From assembly GCF_013394775.1 (NCBI RefSeq), contig NZ_JABXYT010000001.1:696501-760500 (forward strand): a DNA stretch of 64,000 nucleotides, written 5' to 3'. The position numbers and the translations under genes are program-made. Below, one piece after another: positions 35,829-44,174 of this stretch. Position 1 is the stretch's first letter; each line of letters starts with the position of its first letter. The notes under the pieces were generated by a model that had not been told where the DNA came from, did not search any database, and saw only the letters and a list, made by a program, of their open reading frames with translations. This DNA is from Oribacterium sp. oral taxon 102. GTDB taxonomy: Bacteria > Bacillota > Clostridia > Lachnospirales > Lachnospiraceae.

Positions 35829-36680
35829 GTGAAAAAGACAGCGCTTATAACTGTGCAGAATGTTCCGGTGACGATCCTGTACATTGATCAAAAAGATTAT
35901 ATCAGCCTGACAGATATGGCGAAAGCACGCACCGATGATATAAGGGCGGCAGATGTGATAAAAAACTGGCTGCGAACGCGTGCAACCTTGGAGTTTCTTG
36001 GAACATGGGAGCTCATGTATAATGTCGATTTTAAAGTGGTCGAATTCGACCACTTTAAAAGTGAAGCTGGTCTGCATACCTTTACTCTCAGCGCGAAGGA
36101 ATGGATTGAGCGTACAAATGCAATTGGCATATATGTACAGGCTGGAAGGTACGGTGGCACATATGCGCATAAGGATATTGCCTTTGAATTTGGTTCTGCA
36201 ATCAGTCCTGTTTTTAAGCTTTATCTGCTGAAAGAATATCAGAGGCTAAAGAATGAGGAAAATGATCGGCTTAAACTGGAGTGGAGTGCAAAAAGATTTT
36301 TATCAAAAAGTAATTATCTAATTCATACCGATGCGGTAAAACGATATGTGCTGCCCCGGAATAATTACAGGAAAGACAAGGAATGGCTTGCTTATTCAGA
36401 TGAAGCAGATTTGTTGAACGTGGTGCTTTTTGGATGTACTGCAAAAGCATGGCGTGATGCAAATCCGGATTTGGCAAAGAATAGCAATATTCGTGACTAT
36501 GCTTCCATTTCAGAGTTAACAGTGCTCTCTAATTTGGAAACACATAATGCGGAGCTGATTAAGCAGGGATATAAAAAAGAAGAACGCCTGGGGGATGCTA
36601 CAGCAGATTGCGCAGTATCAGCTACGTGTCCTCACAGAGGCAGAAGATATCCGGTATTTGTCGAAATCAGCCGAAAATGA
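35829..36680 (+). CDS. KilA-N domain protein with 3' frameshift
   Basis: The frame starts at GTG 35829 with AAAGGCGGG upstream. Residues 1-130 are a KilA-N DNA-binding domain (ILYIDQKDYISLTDMAKART, FKVVEFDHFKSEAGLHTF, YVQAGRYGGTYAHKDIAFEF, FKLYLLKEYQRLK). The conserved middle reads NVVLFGCTAKAWRDANPD and NIRDYASISELTVLSNLE. After KKEERLG the reading frame diverges. Dropping one base of the G5 run at 36590-36594 restores the expected LQQIAQYQLRVLTEAEDIR tail, ending at 36699. KilA-N proteins are phage or mobile-element associated. The gene is clearly AT-richer than its surroundings, so it is probably acquired and possibly decayed. It also holds a 32-bp perfect palindrome. Confidence 0.8.
   Translation: MKKTALITVQNVPVTILYIDQKDYISLTDMAKARTDDIRAADVIKNWLRTRATLEFLGTWELMYNVDFKVVEFDHFKSEAGLHTFTLSAKEWIERTNAIGIYVQAGRYGGTYAHKDIAFEFGSAISPVFKLYLLKEYQRLKNEENDRLKLEWSAKRFLSKSNYLIHTDAVKRYVLPRNNYRKDKEWLAYSDEADLLNVVLFGCTAKAWRDANPDLAKNSNIRDYASISELTVLSNLETHNAELIKQGYKKEERLGDATADCAVSATCPHRGRRYPVFVEISRK
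36029..36060. repeat. 32-bp perfect palindrome inside KilA-N gene
   Basis: The palindrome is centred on GAATTC at 36042-36047; its half-site is TTTTAAAGTGGTCGAA. It encodes the conserved FKVVEFDHFK segment, so part of the symmetry follows from protein sequence, but perfect 16-bp arms also require particular codon choices. Confidence 0.95.
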
Positions 36681-36894
36681 GACCACAGACAGAGAATAAA
36701 TCACTTGCATTTTTAGGGGAAAATGCTACAATACAATCAATTCTTAGGAAATCCTTAAAAAGAAGCTTAAGAATTACGTAATAATTCGAAAAGACTTTGT
36801 TATGTACAAAGCGGAAACGAAGAGTTATTATGGGGAAGAACAGAGGGAGATCACTCCGACTTCATGGAAAATATCGGAATTATTAAGGAAAAGC

Positions 36895-36923
36895 TTGAAT
36901 AATTCCCCGTCGGAGAGTATAAT
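36895..36923 (+). promoter_or_regulatory. Promoter of the cell-wall-binding protein at 36983
   Basis: TTGAAT (36895-36900), 17 bp, TATAAT (36918-36923). The surrounding 280-bp gap is AT-rich, contains ATTACGTAAT and CTTTGT/ACAAAG symmetric sites, and has no gene. Confidence 0.8.
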
Positions 36924-36982
36924 CGCCCCGTGACTTGGGCTTGTAGGGAGCCCGCAGTAATTTAAAAGGAGAGTGCATTATT

Positions 36983-38545
36983 ATGAGAAAGCAGACGAAG
37001 ATCGTTGCAGCTCTTTCTGCAACCGCTTTACTCGCTCTCGGCGCTTCTGCAATGACCTTTGCAGCAGGCTGGGACAATTCCACCGGAAACTGGCAGTACC
37101 TCGGAAATGACGGCGCAGCAGTTACCGACGCTTGGAGAAAGTCCGGAGACTACTGGTTCTACCTCGGCTCCGACGGTAACATGGCAGTAGATCAGCTCGT
37201 TGAGAGAGACAGCGATTACTACTATGTAAATCAGGACGGCGCAATGGTTACCAACCAGTGGGTAGCGCTTGATGCTGATGACGACGGCGATGCTGATGCA
37301 GACTACAGATGGTATTATTTCGGTGCTGACGGTAAGGCTTACAGAGATAAGAACGATAAGCTGACCACATCTGATCTGAAGACCATCAACGGTAAGAAGT
37401 ACGCTTTCGACCAGGATGGTCGGATGCTCTACGGCTGGGTAAACTCCGAGGGTCTTACGATTGATACCTCTGACGATGCATGGAAGAACGCTGACTACTA
37501 CTTTGGCGGCTGGAACGACGGCTCCGCACAGAACGGCTGGGTACAGCTCTCTGTTGTAAAGGATGACGGCGATACCGATATGGAGTGGTTCTACTTCAAT
37601 ACCGAGGGCAAGAAGCAGACCAACAAGAAGAAGACCATCAACGGCGCTACCTACTACTTCGATGCAGATGGTCTGATGATTGATGAGTGGTCTACTGCTG
37701 TAAAGGCCAGCGGATCTGCTTTCACCGGCACGGTTAACCCGACCAACAGCATTGTTTATGTAAACGGCGATGGTGCAGCCAGAAAGAATCAGTGGATCTG
37801 GGCAGTTCCGACTGAGGATTACAATCAGAAGGATCATGATGATGACGAGTACTCCTGGTGGTGGGCAAACGCCAACGGACAGATCTTCAAGGACGGCATC
37901 AAGAAGATCAAGGGCAAGACCTATATCTTCGATGAGATCGGACGTATGCTCAGCGGTGTCGTTTCCAAGAACGGCGGACATTACTCCAACAGCAGCGTGA
38001 CGATGGATAAGGATTGGACCGATCTGAGCGGTGATGACTTCAAGGCGGCTGCAGATGCTGAGAATGCTGAGATTTACTTCTGCTCCGACAACGAGAAGAC
38101 AGACGGCTCCAGAAAGACCGGCTATCAGAATGTCTCCTTCGATGACGACGTATACCAGATGTACTTCGGAAGCAACGGCAAGGCTGAGAACGGCTATGTG
38201 ACCAAGATCAAGAAGTATGTATCTCACGGTATCGTGCTGAAGGCAGATAACGACAACTCCAACTATGCTGGTGTCAAGATCAACAGTGACAATACAATTG
38301 CAGATACCAAGGTTGCTTACAGCGGACTGGTAGATGCTGATTATGTGCTGATCAACAATGCCGGTACCGTTCAGAAGAAGAAGTTCAACCTGAAGGACAA
38401 CAATGATGTATACTATGTAACCGATAAGAGCGGTTATGTAAAGTACATGAGCGAGAAGAAGCTCTACAATACGAAGAATGAAGATCACAAGGTTGAAGTT
38501 ACTCTTACTGTAGACGGTAAGACTACGAAGTACTACACGGAGTAA
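36983..38545 (+). CDS. Secreted cell-wall-binding-repeat surface protein
   Basis: The 520-residue protein has a signal peptide (MRKQTKIVAALSATALLALG, cleavage after TFA near residue 28). Many CW_binding-type repeats follow (NWQYLGNDGAAVTDAW, YWFYLGSDGNM, YYYVNQDGAMVTNQW, RWYYFGADGKAY, KKYAFDQDGRMLYGW), interrupted by acidic Asp-rich inserts. The composition is highly acidic and the codon use is biased and uniform, unlike the GC-rich neighbours, which suggests a highly expressed S-layer-like or adhesive protein. Consensus promoter, AGGAG ribosome site and strong terminator support high expression. No catalytic domain is visible, so it may consist solely of binding repeats. Confidence 0.88.
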   Translation: MRKQTKIVAALSATALLALGASAMTFAAGWDNSTGNWQYLGNDGAAVTDAWRKSGDYWFYLGSDGNMAVDQLVERDSDYYYVNQDGAMVTNQWVALDADDDGDADADYRWYYFGADGKAYRDKNDKLTTSDLKTINGKKYAFDQDGRMLYGWVNSEGLTIDTSDDAWKNADYYFGGWNDGSAQNGWVQLSVVKDDGDTDMEWFYFNTEGKKQTNKKKTINGATYYFDADGLMIDEWSTAVKASGSAFTGTVNPTNSIVYVNGDGAARKNQWIWAVPTEDYNQKDHDDDEYSWWWANANGQIFKDGIKKIKGKTYIFDEIGRMLSGVVSKNGGHYSNSSVTMDKDWTDLSGDDFKAAADAENAEIYFCSDNEKTDGSRKTGYQNVSFDDDVYQMYFGSNGKAENGYVTKIKKYVSHGIVLKADNDNSNYAGVKINSDNTIADTKVAYSGLVDADYVLINNAGTVQKKKFNLKDNNDVYYVTDKSGYVKYMSEKKLYNTKNEDHKVEVTLTVDGKTTKYYTE

Positions 38546-38567
38546 TTAACCTTAGTCAGTGAGTATC

Positions 38568-38626
38568 ATCCAAAGGAAGAAGCGCTTCCCCGAAAGGGGA
38601 GGCGCTCTTTCCTTTGGATATCTTTA
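38568..38626 (+). terminator. Long intrinsic terminator after surface protein
   Basis: A long stem runs from ATCCAAAGGAAGAAGCGC to GGCGCTCTTTCCTTTGGAT, capped by CCCC-GAAA-GGGG, followed by a T/A-rich tail. Confidence 0.85.
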
Positions 38627-38994
38627 TAATTTTTTTCATCCCGCTGCCATAAGCTTCAATTAAATGGAAGCGGTAGTATACATTTGATCTGGCAGCTGCA
38701 ATTGGAATCCGATCAGAAAATCATCTTCGTCTATGATGCTTTCCGCTCGAGTCATCCGAGTTTGATGGGAATTGCAGGAGGCAAAGATAATGGATAATGC
38801 ATAAAAGTGGATGAGTTGTTAAGAAAATTAAAGAATGAAGGCAGGGAAAGTGGTGGACTTTTATGCAGAGGTCGGGTAGCATTAAGAAGAGTTAATATGC
38901 ATAAATTCAGCAGTATACATATCGCTTTCAGACATTTCGTTACAGGCGGCATCGGAACGTTGAAGTTATGGCAGAGTACGAAGGAGGGAATTTC
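38627..38994. other. AT-richer intergenic region, no confident gene
   Basis: The stretch holds a GCTTC/GGAAGC inverted repeat near 38650-38667. A short open frame (GTG near 38807, start DELLRKLKNEGRESGG) could be a gene remnant but lacks a ribosome site and runs into the next gene. I see no clear promoter for the gene at 38995. Confidence 0.4.
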
Positions 38995-41730
38995 ATGCAG
39001 AAATCCGGAAAGAGGAAGAGAGGGCTCGCATGGCTGACGGCAATGCTGCTCATTGTGGGAATGACAGCGCAGAATCCGACGCTCGTGCAGGCAGAGACGG
39101 GAGTTCCGGCGCAGAGCGTCGGGCCGCAGGAGGCGGGGCAGGAAGCGCCGCGCCCCGCGGAGGAGGCGCCGGAAAACGCCGCTGAAGAGGAGAAAGCCGC
39201 GGAGGGACAGGAGGTTCCGTCCGCGGAGAATGAGAATTCTGCTCCCGCAGAGGGGCAGGCCGTGCCGGAGCTGGAACAGATAGAGGGGACAGTCGAGAAG
39301 CAGGAGCAGCCCGGGGAGCAGAATCCGGTGCCGCAGGGAGCGGAAACAGCGGCATCCGGGGAAGAGGGAGCGGAAACGCCGTCACTTCCGGAGGAGGGTG
39401 AGGCTTCTGCCCTTTTACAGGGAGAGCTGTCGGCGGAAACGGCGGAGCTTAAGCTGAATACAGAGGAGCTCGTCGGAAGCGCGGAGCAGAGTGGAGTGCG
39501 CGTCCATGTACGTGCGCCTGAGCAGTCCTTCCCGGAGGGGACGACGCTCCGGATCGTGCCGCTGGGGATGCAGCGGACGACAGAGCTGAAGGAGCAGATT
39601 GCAGAAGAAGGGGAAGAAAAGCTGGAGGCAGTCGGCTTCGATATCAGCTTCTTCGACAGAGAGGGAAACAAGGTACAGCCCGCGGACGGGAAGACGGTAG
39701 CGGTTACCTTCGAGCTCGCAGCGGAATCCAGGCTGTCCGAGTCTTCGGAGGATGCGACGCTTTCCGTTTACCATATTCCGGAGGAGGGAGCGCCCGAGGC
39801 GCTTCTCACACAGGATGCGCCTGCAGAGGGCGAGGGTACAGCGCTGTCCGTGGAGGCGGTACGATTCTCTCCGTATGTAGCGGTGCTTCGGAGAGCGCCG
39901 GGGATGCCGAAGAAGGCGGACATCAATATTACAAAGCTTGAGCTGTTGAAAGATGATGGTAAAAAAACACCGATCGAAGCAGGCTCCGAGATTATGGCTA
40001 CCAGCGGCTTTTATCTGAGCATGAACTGGAAGCTGGCAGAGAGCGAGATGGTGAAGGAGGGGGATTACTTCGAGGTTCAGATTCCTGAGATTATAAACCT
40101 TACCAGTGAGTATACTGTAAAAAATTTCATCCTCAATGATCCGGATGGGAAGAAGGTCGCGGATGCTGTGGTAACGCCGGGGGCAGACGGCGGCGGGACG
40201 ATCCGTGCTACGTTCACGAAAGACGCAGAGGGAAAATACAATCTTCAGGGGAATATGTATCTGTATGCCTTTTTTTACCGAAAGAAGATTAAAGAAGGGG
40301 AATACAACCAGATCAGCGTTACGGTGAATGGAACGACATGGCATTTAGGAGGCGAAGAGAACGGCGGAGTTATTATCAATACACCTCCTGTGCCCCCTAA
40401 GCCGACTAAAAAAGATATACTGGCGAAATGGTCAGCGCCCGGTAAAAACGGCAATGTACAGTGGACACTGCGGATCAATTGGGAAGGGCAAGATCTGAAT
40501 GACGTAGTGATTACGGATGAGCTGCAGACGGAAAATGGAGAATACCTGGAAGATAGCTTTATACTTCAGGAGGTGATACATGATGACTATGGGCACGATG
40601 AAGAAATAAAAGAACGAATAAAAGCTTCTGAATTGAAAAAGATGCTGAAGATTGCAGATGACAGGAAATCCTTTAGACTGGAGCTCGGGGACATCGGCAC
40701 CAAGCAGTATCGGCTGTACTATAAAACGACCCTGCTCTCCGGGAAGGAGCAGAAAAACCGCGCTGCGTTGACTGCAAATGATATTCAGAAAGAAACAAAA
40801 AATACATATATTTTGAAGGGTGCCGGCGGAACCGGAGACGGAGATCTTGCGAAGAAGATCAAGCTGGTCAAGGTGGATGCTTCCAAGACGGAAACCAGGC
40901 TCGCAGGCGCAGAATTCCGGGTCGAGAAAAAGGATGATTCATCGGTTTCTTTTTCCTTGACCACAGATGGGAACGGAGAAGCGGTTTCCGGGCTGCTGGT
41001 GTCGGGCATCTATATCGTGAAGGAAACGAAAGCCCCCAAAGGCTATAAGCTGGCGGATAAGGAGTACGAGCTCACGGTGACAGCGGAGAATGGGGCGATC
41101 CAGACGATCACGAATATCCCGCTCCGGACGATTTCTGTCGAGAAGCGCTGGGAAGGAGGCAAGGGGACAGAGGCTGTCGTGCATCTTCTTGCAGACGATG
41201 CGGAAACCGGGAAGCAAATCACGCTCAACGAGGGCAACAGCTGGAAGGGCGTGTTCGAGGAGCTCGACGGCTGCAGAGCGGACGGTACCCCGATCCGCTA
41301 TACCCTGAGAGAGGATGCGATCACCGGGTATACGGCTGCGATCACAGGTGACGCGGAGAGCGGCTTCACGGTAACGAATACGAAGGAGCCGGGGAGGACG
41401 CCCGGCGGGGGCGGCGGAGGCGGCGGCTCCAAGAACCCGCCTCCGGTAGATCCGACACCTCCGACCCCGACAACACCTCCGACCCCGACGACACCTCCGA
41501 CCGTACCGGAGACCCCGGAAACCCCGCCGGATCCGGAATCGGGCATAGTGCTGGGAGCCGGGCGCAGAGGCGCTTCGCAGCCTGCCGGCGCAGAGAGTGT
41601 TCTCGGCGCAGCCCGCCGCGGAGCAGTCAAAACCGCGGACAGCAGCCGGATCTATATCTGGGGACTTCTCTTCAGCCTCGCATCCGCTGCGCTCGCTGCG
41701 GCATATGCGTTCCGCAAGAGGAGAAGCTAG
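38995..41730 (+). CDS. Cna-B/SpaA-type surface adhesin with variant sorting signal
   Basis: The 911-residue protein starts MQKSGKRKRGLAWLTAMLLI after AAGGAGGG, with a signal peptide cleaved after VQA near residue 31. A Glu/Ala/Pro-rich stretch (32-150) is probably disordered. A collagen-adhesin-like region follows (DINITKLELLKDDGKK ... YFEVQIPEIINL). A SpaA/prealbumin-like domain (KKIKLVKVDASKTETRLAG ... VKETKAPKGYKL) precedes a Cna-B domain (ISVEKRWEGGKGTEAVVHLL). A Gly run and Pro-Thr repeats span the wall. The tail has two VLGAxRRGA motifs, then AVKTADSS, a hydrophobic helix and RKRRS. This resembles a sortase signal without canonical LPXTG. Isopeptide-bond residues seem likely but are unverified. 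Confidence 0.85.
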   Translation: MQKSGKRKRGLAWLTAMLLIVGMTAQNPTLVQAETGVPAQSVGPQEAGQEAPRPAEEAPENAAEEEKAAEGQEVPSAENENSAPAEGQAVPELEQIEGTVEKQEQPGEQNPVPQGAETAASGEEGAETPSLPEEGEASALLQGELSAETAELKLNTEELVGSAEQSGVRVHVRAPEQSFPEGTTLRIVPLGMQRTTELKEQIAEEGEEKLEAVGFDISFFDREGNKVQPADGKTVAVTFELAAESRLSESSEDATLSVYHIPEEGAPEALLTQDAPAEGEGTALSVEAVRFSPYVAVLRRAPGMPKKADINITKLELLKDDGKKTPIEAGSEIMATSGFYLSMNWKLAESEMVKEGDYFEVQIPEIINLTSEYTVKNFILNDPDGKKVADAVVTPGADGGGTIRATFTKDAEGKYNLQGNMYLYAFFYRKKIKEGEYNQISVTVNGTTWHLGGEENGGVIINTPPVPPKPTKKDILAKWSAPGKNGNVQWTLRINWEGQDLNDVVITDELQTENGEYLEDSFILQEVIHDDYGHDEEIKERIKASELKKMLKIADDRKSFRLELGDIGTKQYRLYYKTTLLSGKEQKNRAALTANDIQKETKNTYILKGAGGTGDGDLAKKIKLVKVDASKTETRLAGAEFRVEKKDDSSVSFSLTTDGNGEAVSGLLVSGIYIVKETKAPKGYKLADKEYELTVTAENGAIQTITNIPLRTISVEKRWEGGKGTEAVVHLLADDAETGKQITLNEGNSWKGVFEELDGCRADGTPIRYTLREDAITGYTAAITGDAESGFTVTNTKEPGRTPGGGGGGGGSKNPPPVDPTPPTPTTPPTPTTPPTVPETPETPPDPESGIVLGAGRRGASQPAGAESVLGAARRGAVKTADSSRIYIWGLLFSLASAALAAAYAFRKRRS

Positions 41731-41755
41731 GAGAAAAGCGAAAAACAGGTGCTTC

Positions 41756-41789
41756 GAGAGGCAGATATCCGAGAGGATATCTGCCTCTC
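41756..41789. terminator. Hairpin after adhesin gene
   Basis: A 15-bp perfect stem GAGAGGCAGATATCC with a GAGA loop. No T run follows on the plus strand, so termination is uncertain; it may stabilise the mRNA end. Confidence 0.5.
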
Positions 41790-41927
41790 AAAGCAGCGTG
41801 GGGCTGTACTCTTCCGGCTCTCGGATACAGGGGAAAATGCAGCGCGGCTTCTGCCGTGAGAGGAATAGCTTCCCGAATTTTTGCTTTTGTCCTTTAAATC
41901 ATTAGTGCAATCAAGCCCTTCGTGTGT

Positions 41928-41933
41928 TATACT
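41928..41933 (+). promoter_or_regulatory. Possible extended -10 for the NSS transporter gene
   Basis: TATACT (41928-41933) preceded by TGT, 37 bp upstream of the ATG. The -35 region is weak. Confidence 0.4.
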
Positions 41934-41969
41934 ACATATGCTTTTGGCGCATAGAAGGGAGATTCGGAT

Positions 41970-43343
41970 ATGGAAAAGAGGGAGAGCCTCGGCTCGCGGC
42001 TTGGCTTCATCCTGCTGTCTGCGGGATGTGCGATCGGGATCGGCAATGTATGGCGCTTTCCCTACATTACCGGGCAGTACGGCGGCGGCTTCTTTGTGCT
42101 GATGTATGTGGTCTTTCTGCTGCTGCTGGGGATCCCGATCCTGACGATGGAGTATGCGGTGGGCAGGGCGTCGCGGCAGAGCATTCTGCCGGCGCTTCGA
42201 AGGCTGGAGCCTGCGGGAAGCAGGTGGCATCTATGGGGCTATGCAGCAATGGCGGGCAACTATGTGCTGCTCTTCTTTTATTCCGTGATCGCCGGCTGGA
42301 TCCTGTATTATGCGTACAGGATGGCGTCCGGCAGCTTCGTTGGCGCGGGCACGGAGGAGATCGAGGCATGCTTTCACGGAATGATGGCGAGACCGCAGAT
42401 CCTGATCGGCTGTATGCTGCTCGTGGTGGGGATCACGGCGCTTGTGTGCAGCATCGGGCTGAAGAGCAGCGTCGAGGGTATTACGAAGCGGATGATGCTG
42501 GCGCTGATCGCGATCATGCTTTTGCTCGGCATCCGCAGCCTGCTGCTTCCGGGCGCAGGAGAGGGCATCCGCTTCTATCTGCGGCCGAGCCTTGCCGGCA
42601 TCCGGAAGGCGGGCTGGGGCAAGGTCGTCTATGCGGCGCTCAACCAGAGCTTCTTCACGCTCAGCATCGGCATGGGCGGCATGGAGATCTACGGAAGCTA
42701 TATTGACAAAAAGAAAAGCCTTGCCGGGGAGGCGCTGATCGTGACCGGACTGGATACGCTGGTGGCGATTGTGTCGGGGCTGATCATCTTTCCGGCGTGC
42801 TTCGCCTACGGGATTGCCCCAGACTCCGGTCCGAGCCTGATTTTCCTGACACTGCCGAGGGTCTTCGGCGGGATGGCGGGCGGCAGGCTCTGGGGGACGC
42901 TGTTTTTTGTCTTCCTTTTCTTCGCGGCGCTGTCCACAATGATCGGAGTCTTCGAGAACGATCAGGCATTTCTGATCGATCTGCGGGGCATGAAGCGGCG
43001 GACGGCGGGGGTGGTGAACGGCGTTGTCATTGCGCTGCTCTCAATCCCCTGTGCGCTGGGCTTCAATGTCTGGAGTGCGGTGCAGCCCCTCCGCCCCGGT
43101 GGGAATATCATGGATCTCGAGGATTTTTTCGTCAGCAATCTCTGCCTTCCCCTGGGTTCCTTCCTCTTCTGTCTATTCTGCAGCAGCCGCTTCGGCTGGG
43201 GCTTCGAGAATTACCTTCGGGAGGTCAATGAGGGGAAGGGGATCAAGGTTCCGCGGGTGCTCGGCGTGTATTTTCGTTATGTTCTGCCTCTGCTGGTGGG
43301 CTTCCTTGCCTTCTATGGGATTTTCAGCTATTTTTGGGGCTAG
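41970..43343 (+). CDS. Sodium-dependent transporter, NSS/SNF family
   Basis: The 457-residue membrane protein has about 12 hydrophobic helices and the NSS hallmark in helix 1 (FILLSAGCAIGIGNVWRFPY). Helix 6-like SFFTLSIGMGGMEIYGSY supplies ion- and substrate-binding residues. Bacterial members such as LeuT and TnaT import amino acids with Na+. The substrate cannot be read from sequence. GAAGGGAGATTCGGAT precedes ATG 41970. The following uridine-kinase-like gene lies about 130 bp downstream. Confidence 0.92.
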   Translation: MEKRESLGSRLGFILLSAGCAIGIGNVWRFPYITGQYGGGFFVLMYVVFLLLLGIPILTMEYAVGRASRQSILPALRRLEPAGSRWHLWGYAAMAGNYVLLFFYSVIAGWILYYAYRMASGSFVGAGTEEIEACFHGMMARPQILIGCMLLVVGITALVCSIGLKSSVEGITKRMMLALIAIMLLLGIRSLLLPGAGEGIRFYLRPSLAGIRKAGWGKVVYAALNQSFFTLSIGMGGMEIYGSYIDKKKSLAGEALIVTGLDTLVAIVSGLIIFPACFAYGIAPDSGPSLIFLTLPRVFGGMAGGRLWGTLFFVFLFFAALSTMIGVFENDQAFLIDLRGMKRRTAGVVNGVVIALLSIPCALGFNVWSAVQPLRPGGNIMDLEDFFVSNLCLPLGSFLFCLFCSSRFGWGFENYLREVNEGKGIKVPRVLGVYFRYVLPLLVGFLAFYGIFSYFWG

Positions 43344-43470
43344 GAGCGTATCGGCGGCAGTGCAGGCAAGCCGCCTGGAATGCGTCGAATAGAAGGGACG
43401 TCTATGTCCTGCGGGTGGAGGCGCTTCGGCCGGATTGCCCGCGCGGACAGCGGAGCACGGGGGTGCTGCC

Positions 43471-44127
43471 ATGGGAGCTATGTGCACGGAGAGCATGCAG
43501 AGCAGAATGGAGAAAAGTCAGACAAAGCAGGAAAGCGGCACGGCGCGCTTCGAGATAGCGGCAGAGGCGGTCGAGCGGCTCTGTGCGGGGAGGAAAAGTC
43601 CGCTTCTGGTCGCCATTGACGGCAGAACCGGAGCCGGAAAAACGACACTCGCGAAGTACCTTCGGGCACGGTTTTCCTGCAATCTCTTCCACATGGACGA
43701 CTTTTATTTACAGGGCTATCAGAGGACGCCGGAGCGGCTTCGGGAGGTCGGAGGGAATGTGGACTATGAACGTTTCCGGGAGGAGGTTCTGATTCCGGTG
43801 CTGCGGGGGGAGACGGTGCATTACCAGCCCTTCAATTATCTGACGATGGACTTCGATCTGTCCTATGCGAGGAGGATTTCGCCGAAACGCCTGAACCTGA
43901 TCGAGGGGACGTATTCGATGCACCCCTACTTCGGAGATCCCTACGACCTCCGGATCTTCATGGATGTCGAGTATGCGGTGCAGCTTCGGAATGTCATCGA
44001 CCGTGAGGGAACCGCGGAGCTGGACGACTATATCGATAAGTGGATCCCGAAGACAGACCGTTATCTGGAGCGCTTCGGGATCGAGGAGAGATGCGAGATC
44101 CGTATCCGCTTCCCATCAGGGGAATGA
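43471..44127 (+). CDS. Uridine-kinase-like P-loop protein
   Basis: The product, about 218 residues, has Walker A AIDGRTGAGKTTLAKYL, FHMDDFYLQGYQRTPERL (the MDDFY segment of uridine kinases and PRK-like enzymes), NVDYERFREEVLIPVLRG and a LIEGTYSMHPYF block. It probably phosphorylates a nucleoside or similar small molecule. The start is uncertain: ATG 43471 with CGGGGG upstream, or ATG 43480, 43495 or 43507. The N-terminal 30 residues before the P-loop region are poorly conserved in such proteins. Confidence 0.8.
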   Translation: MGAMCTESMQSRMEKSQTKQESGTARFEIAAEAVERLCAGRKSPLLVAIDGRTGAGKTTLAKYLRARFSCNLFHMDDFYLQGYQRTPERLREVGGNVDYERFREEVLIPVLRGETVHYQPFNYLTMDFDLSYARRISPKRLNLIEGTYSMHPYFGDPYDLRIFMDVEYAVQLRNVIDREGTAELDDYIDKWIPKTDRYLERFGIEERCEIRIRFPSGE

Positions 44128-44174
44128 GAGCGGGACAGATCGGAAGATCACATTATTTTTGTAATTAGTCCCTG

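Noticed and set aside
38807..39037. Possible small gene before the adhesin
   Set aside because: No ribosome site, overlaps the adhesin start in another frame, and no recognisable family; noted only as a possible remnant.
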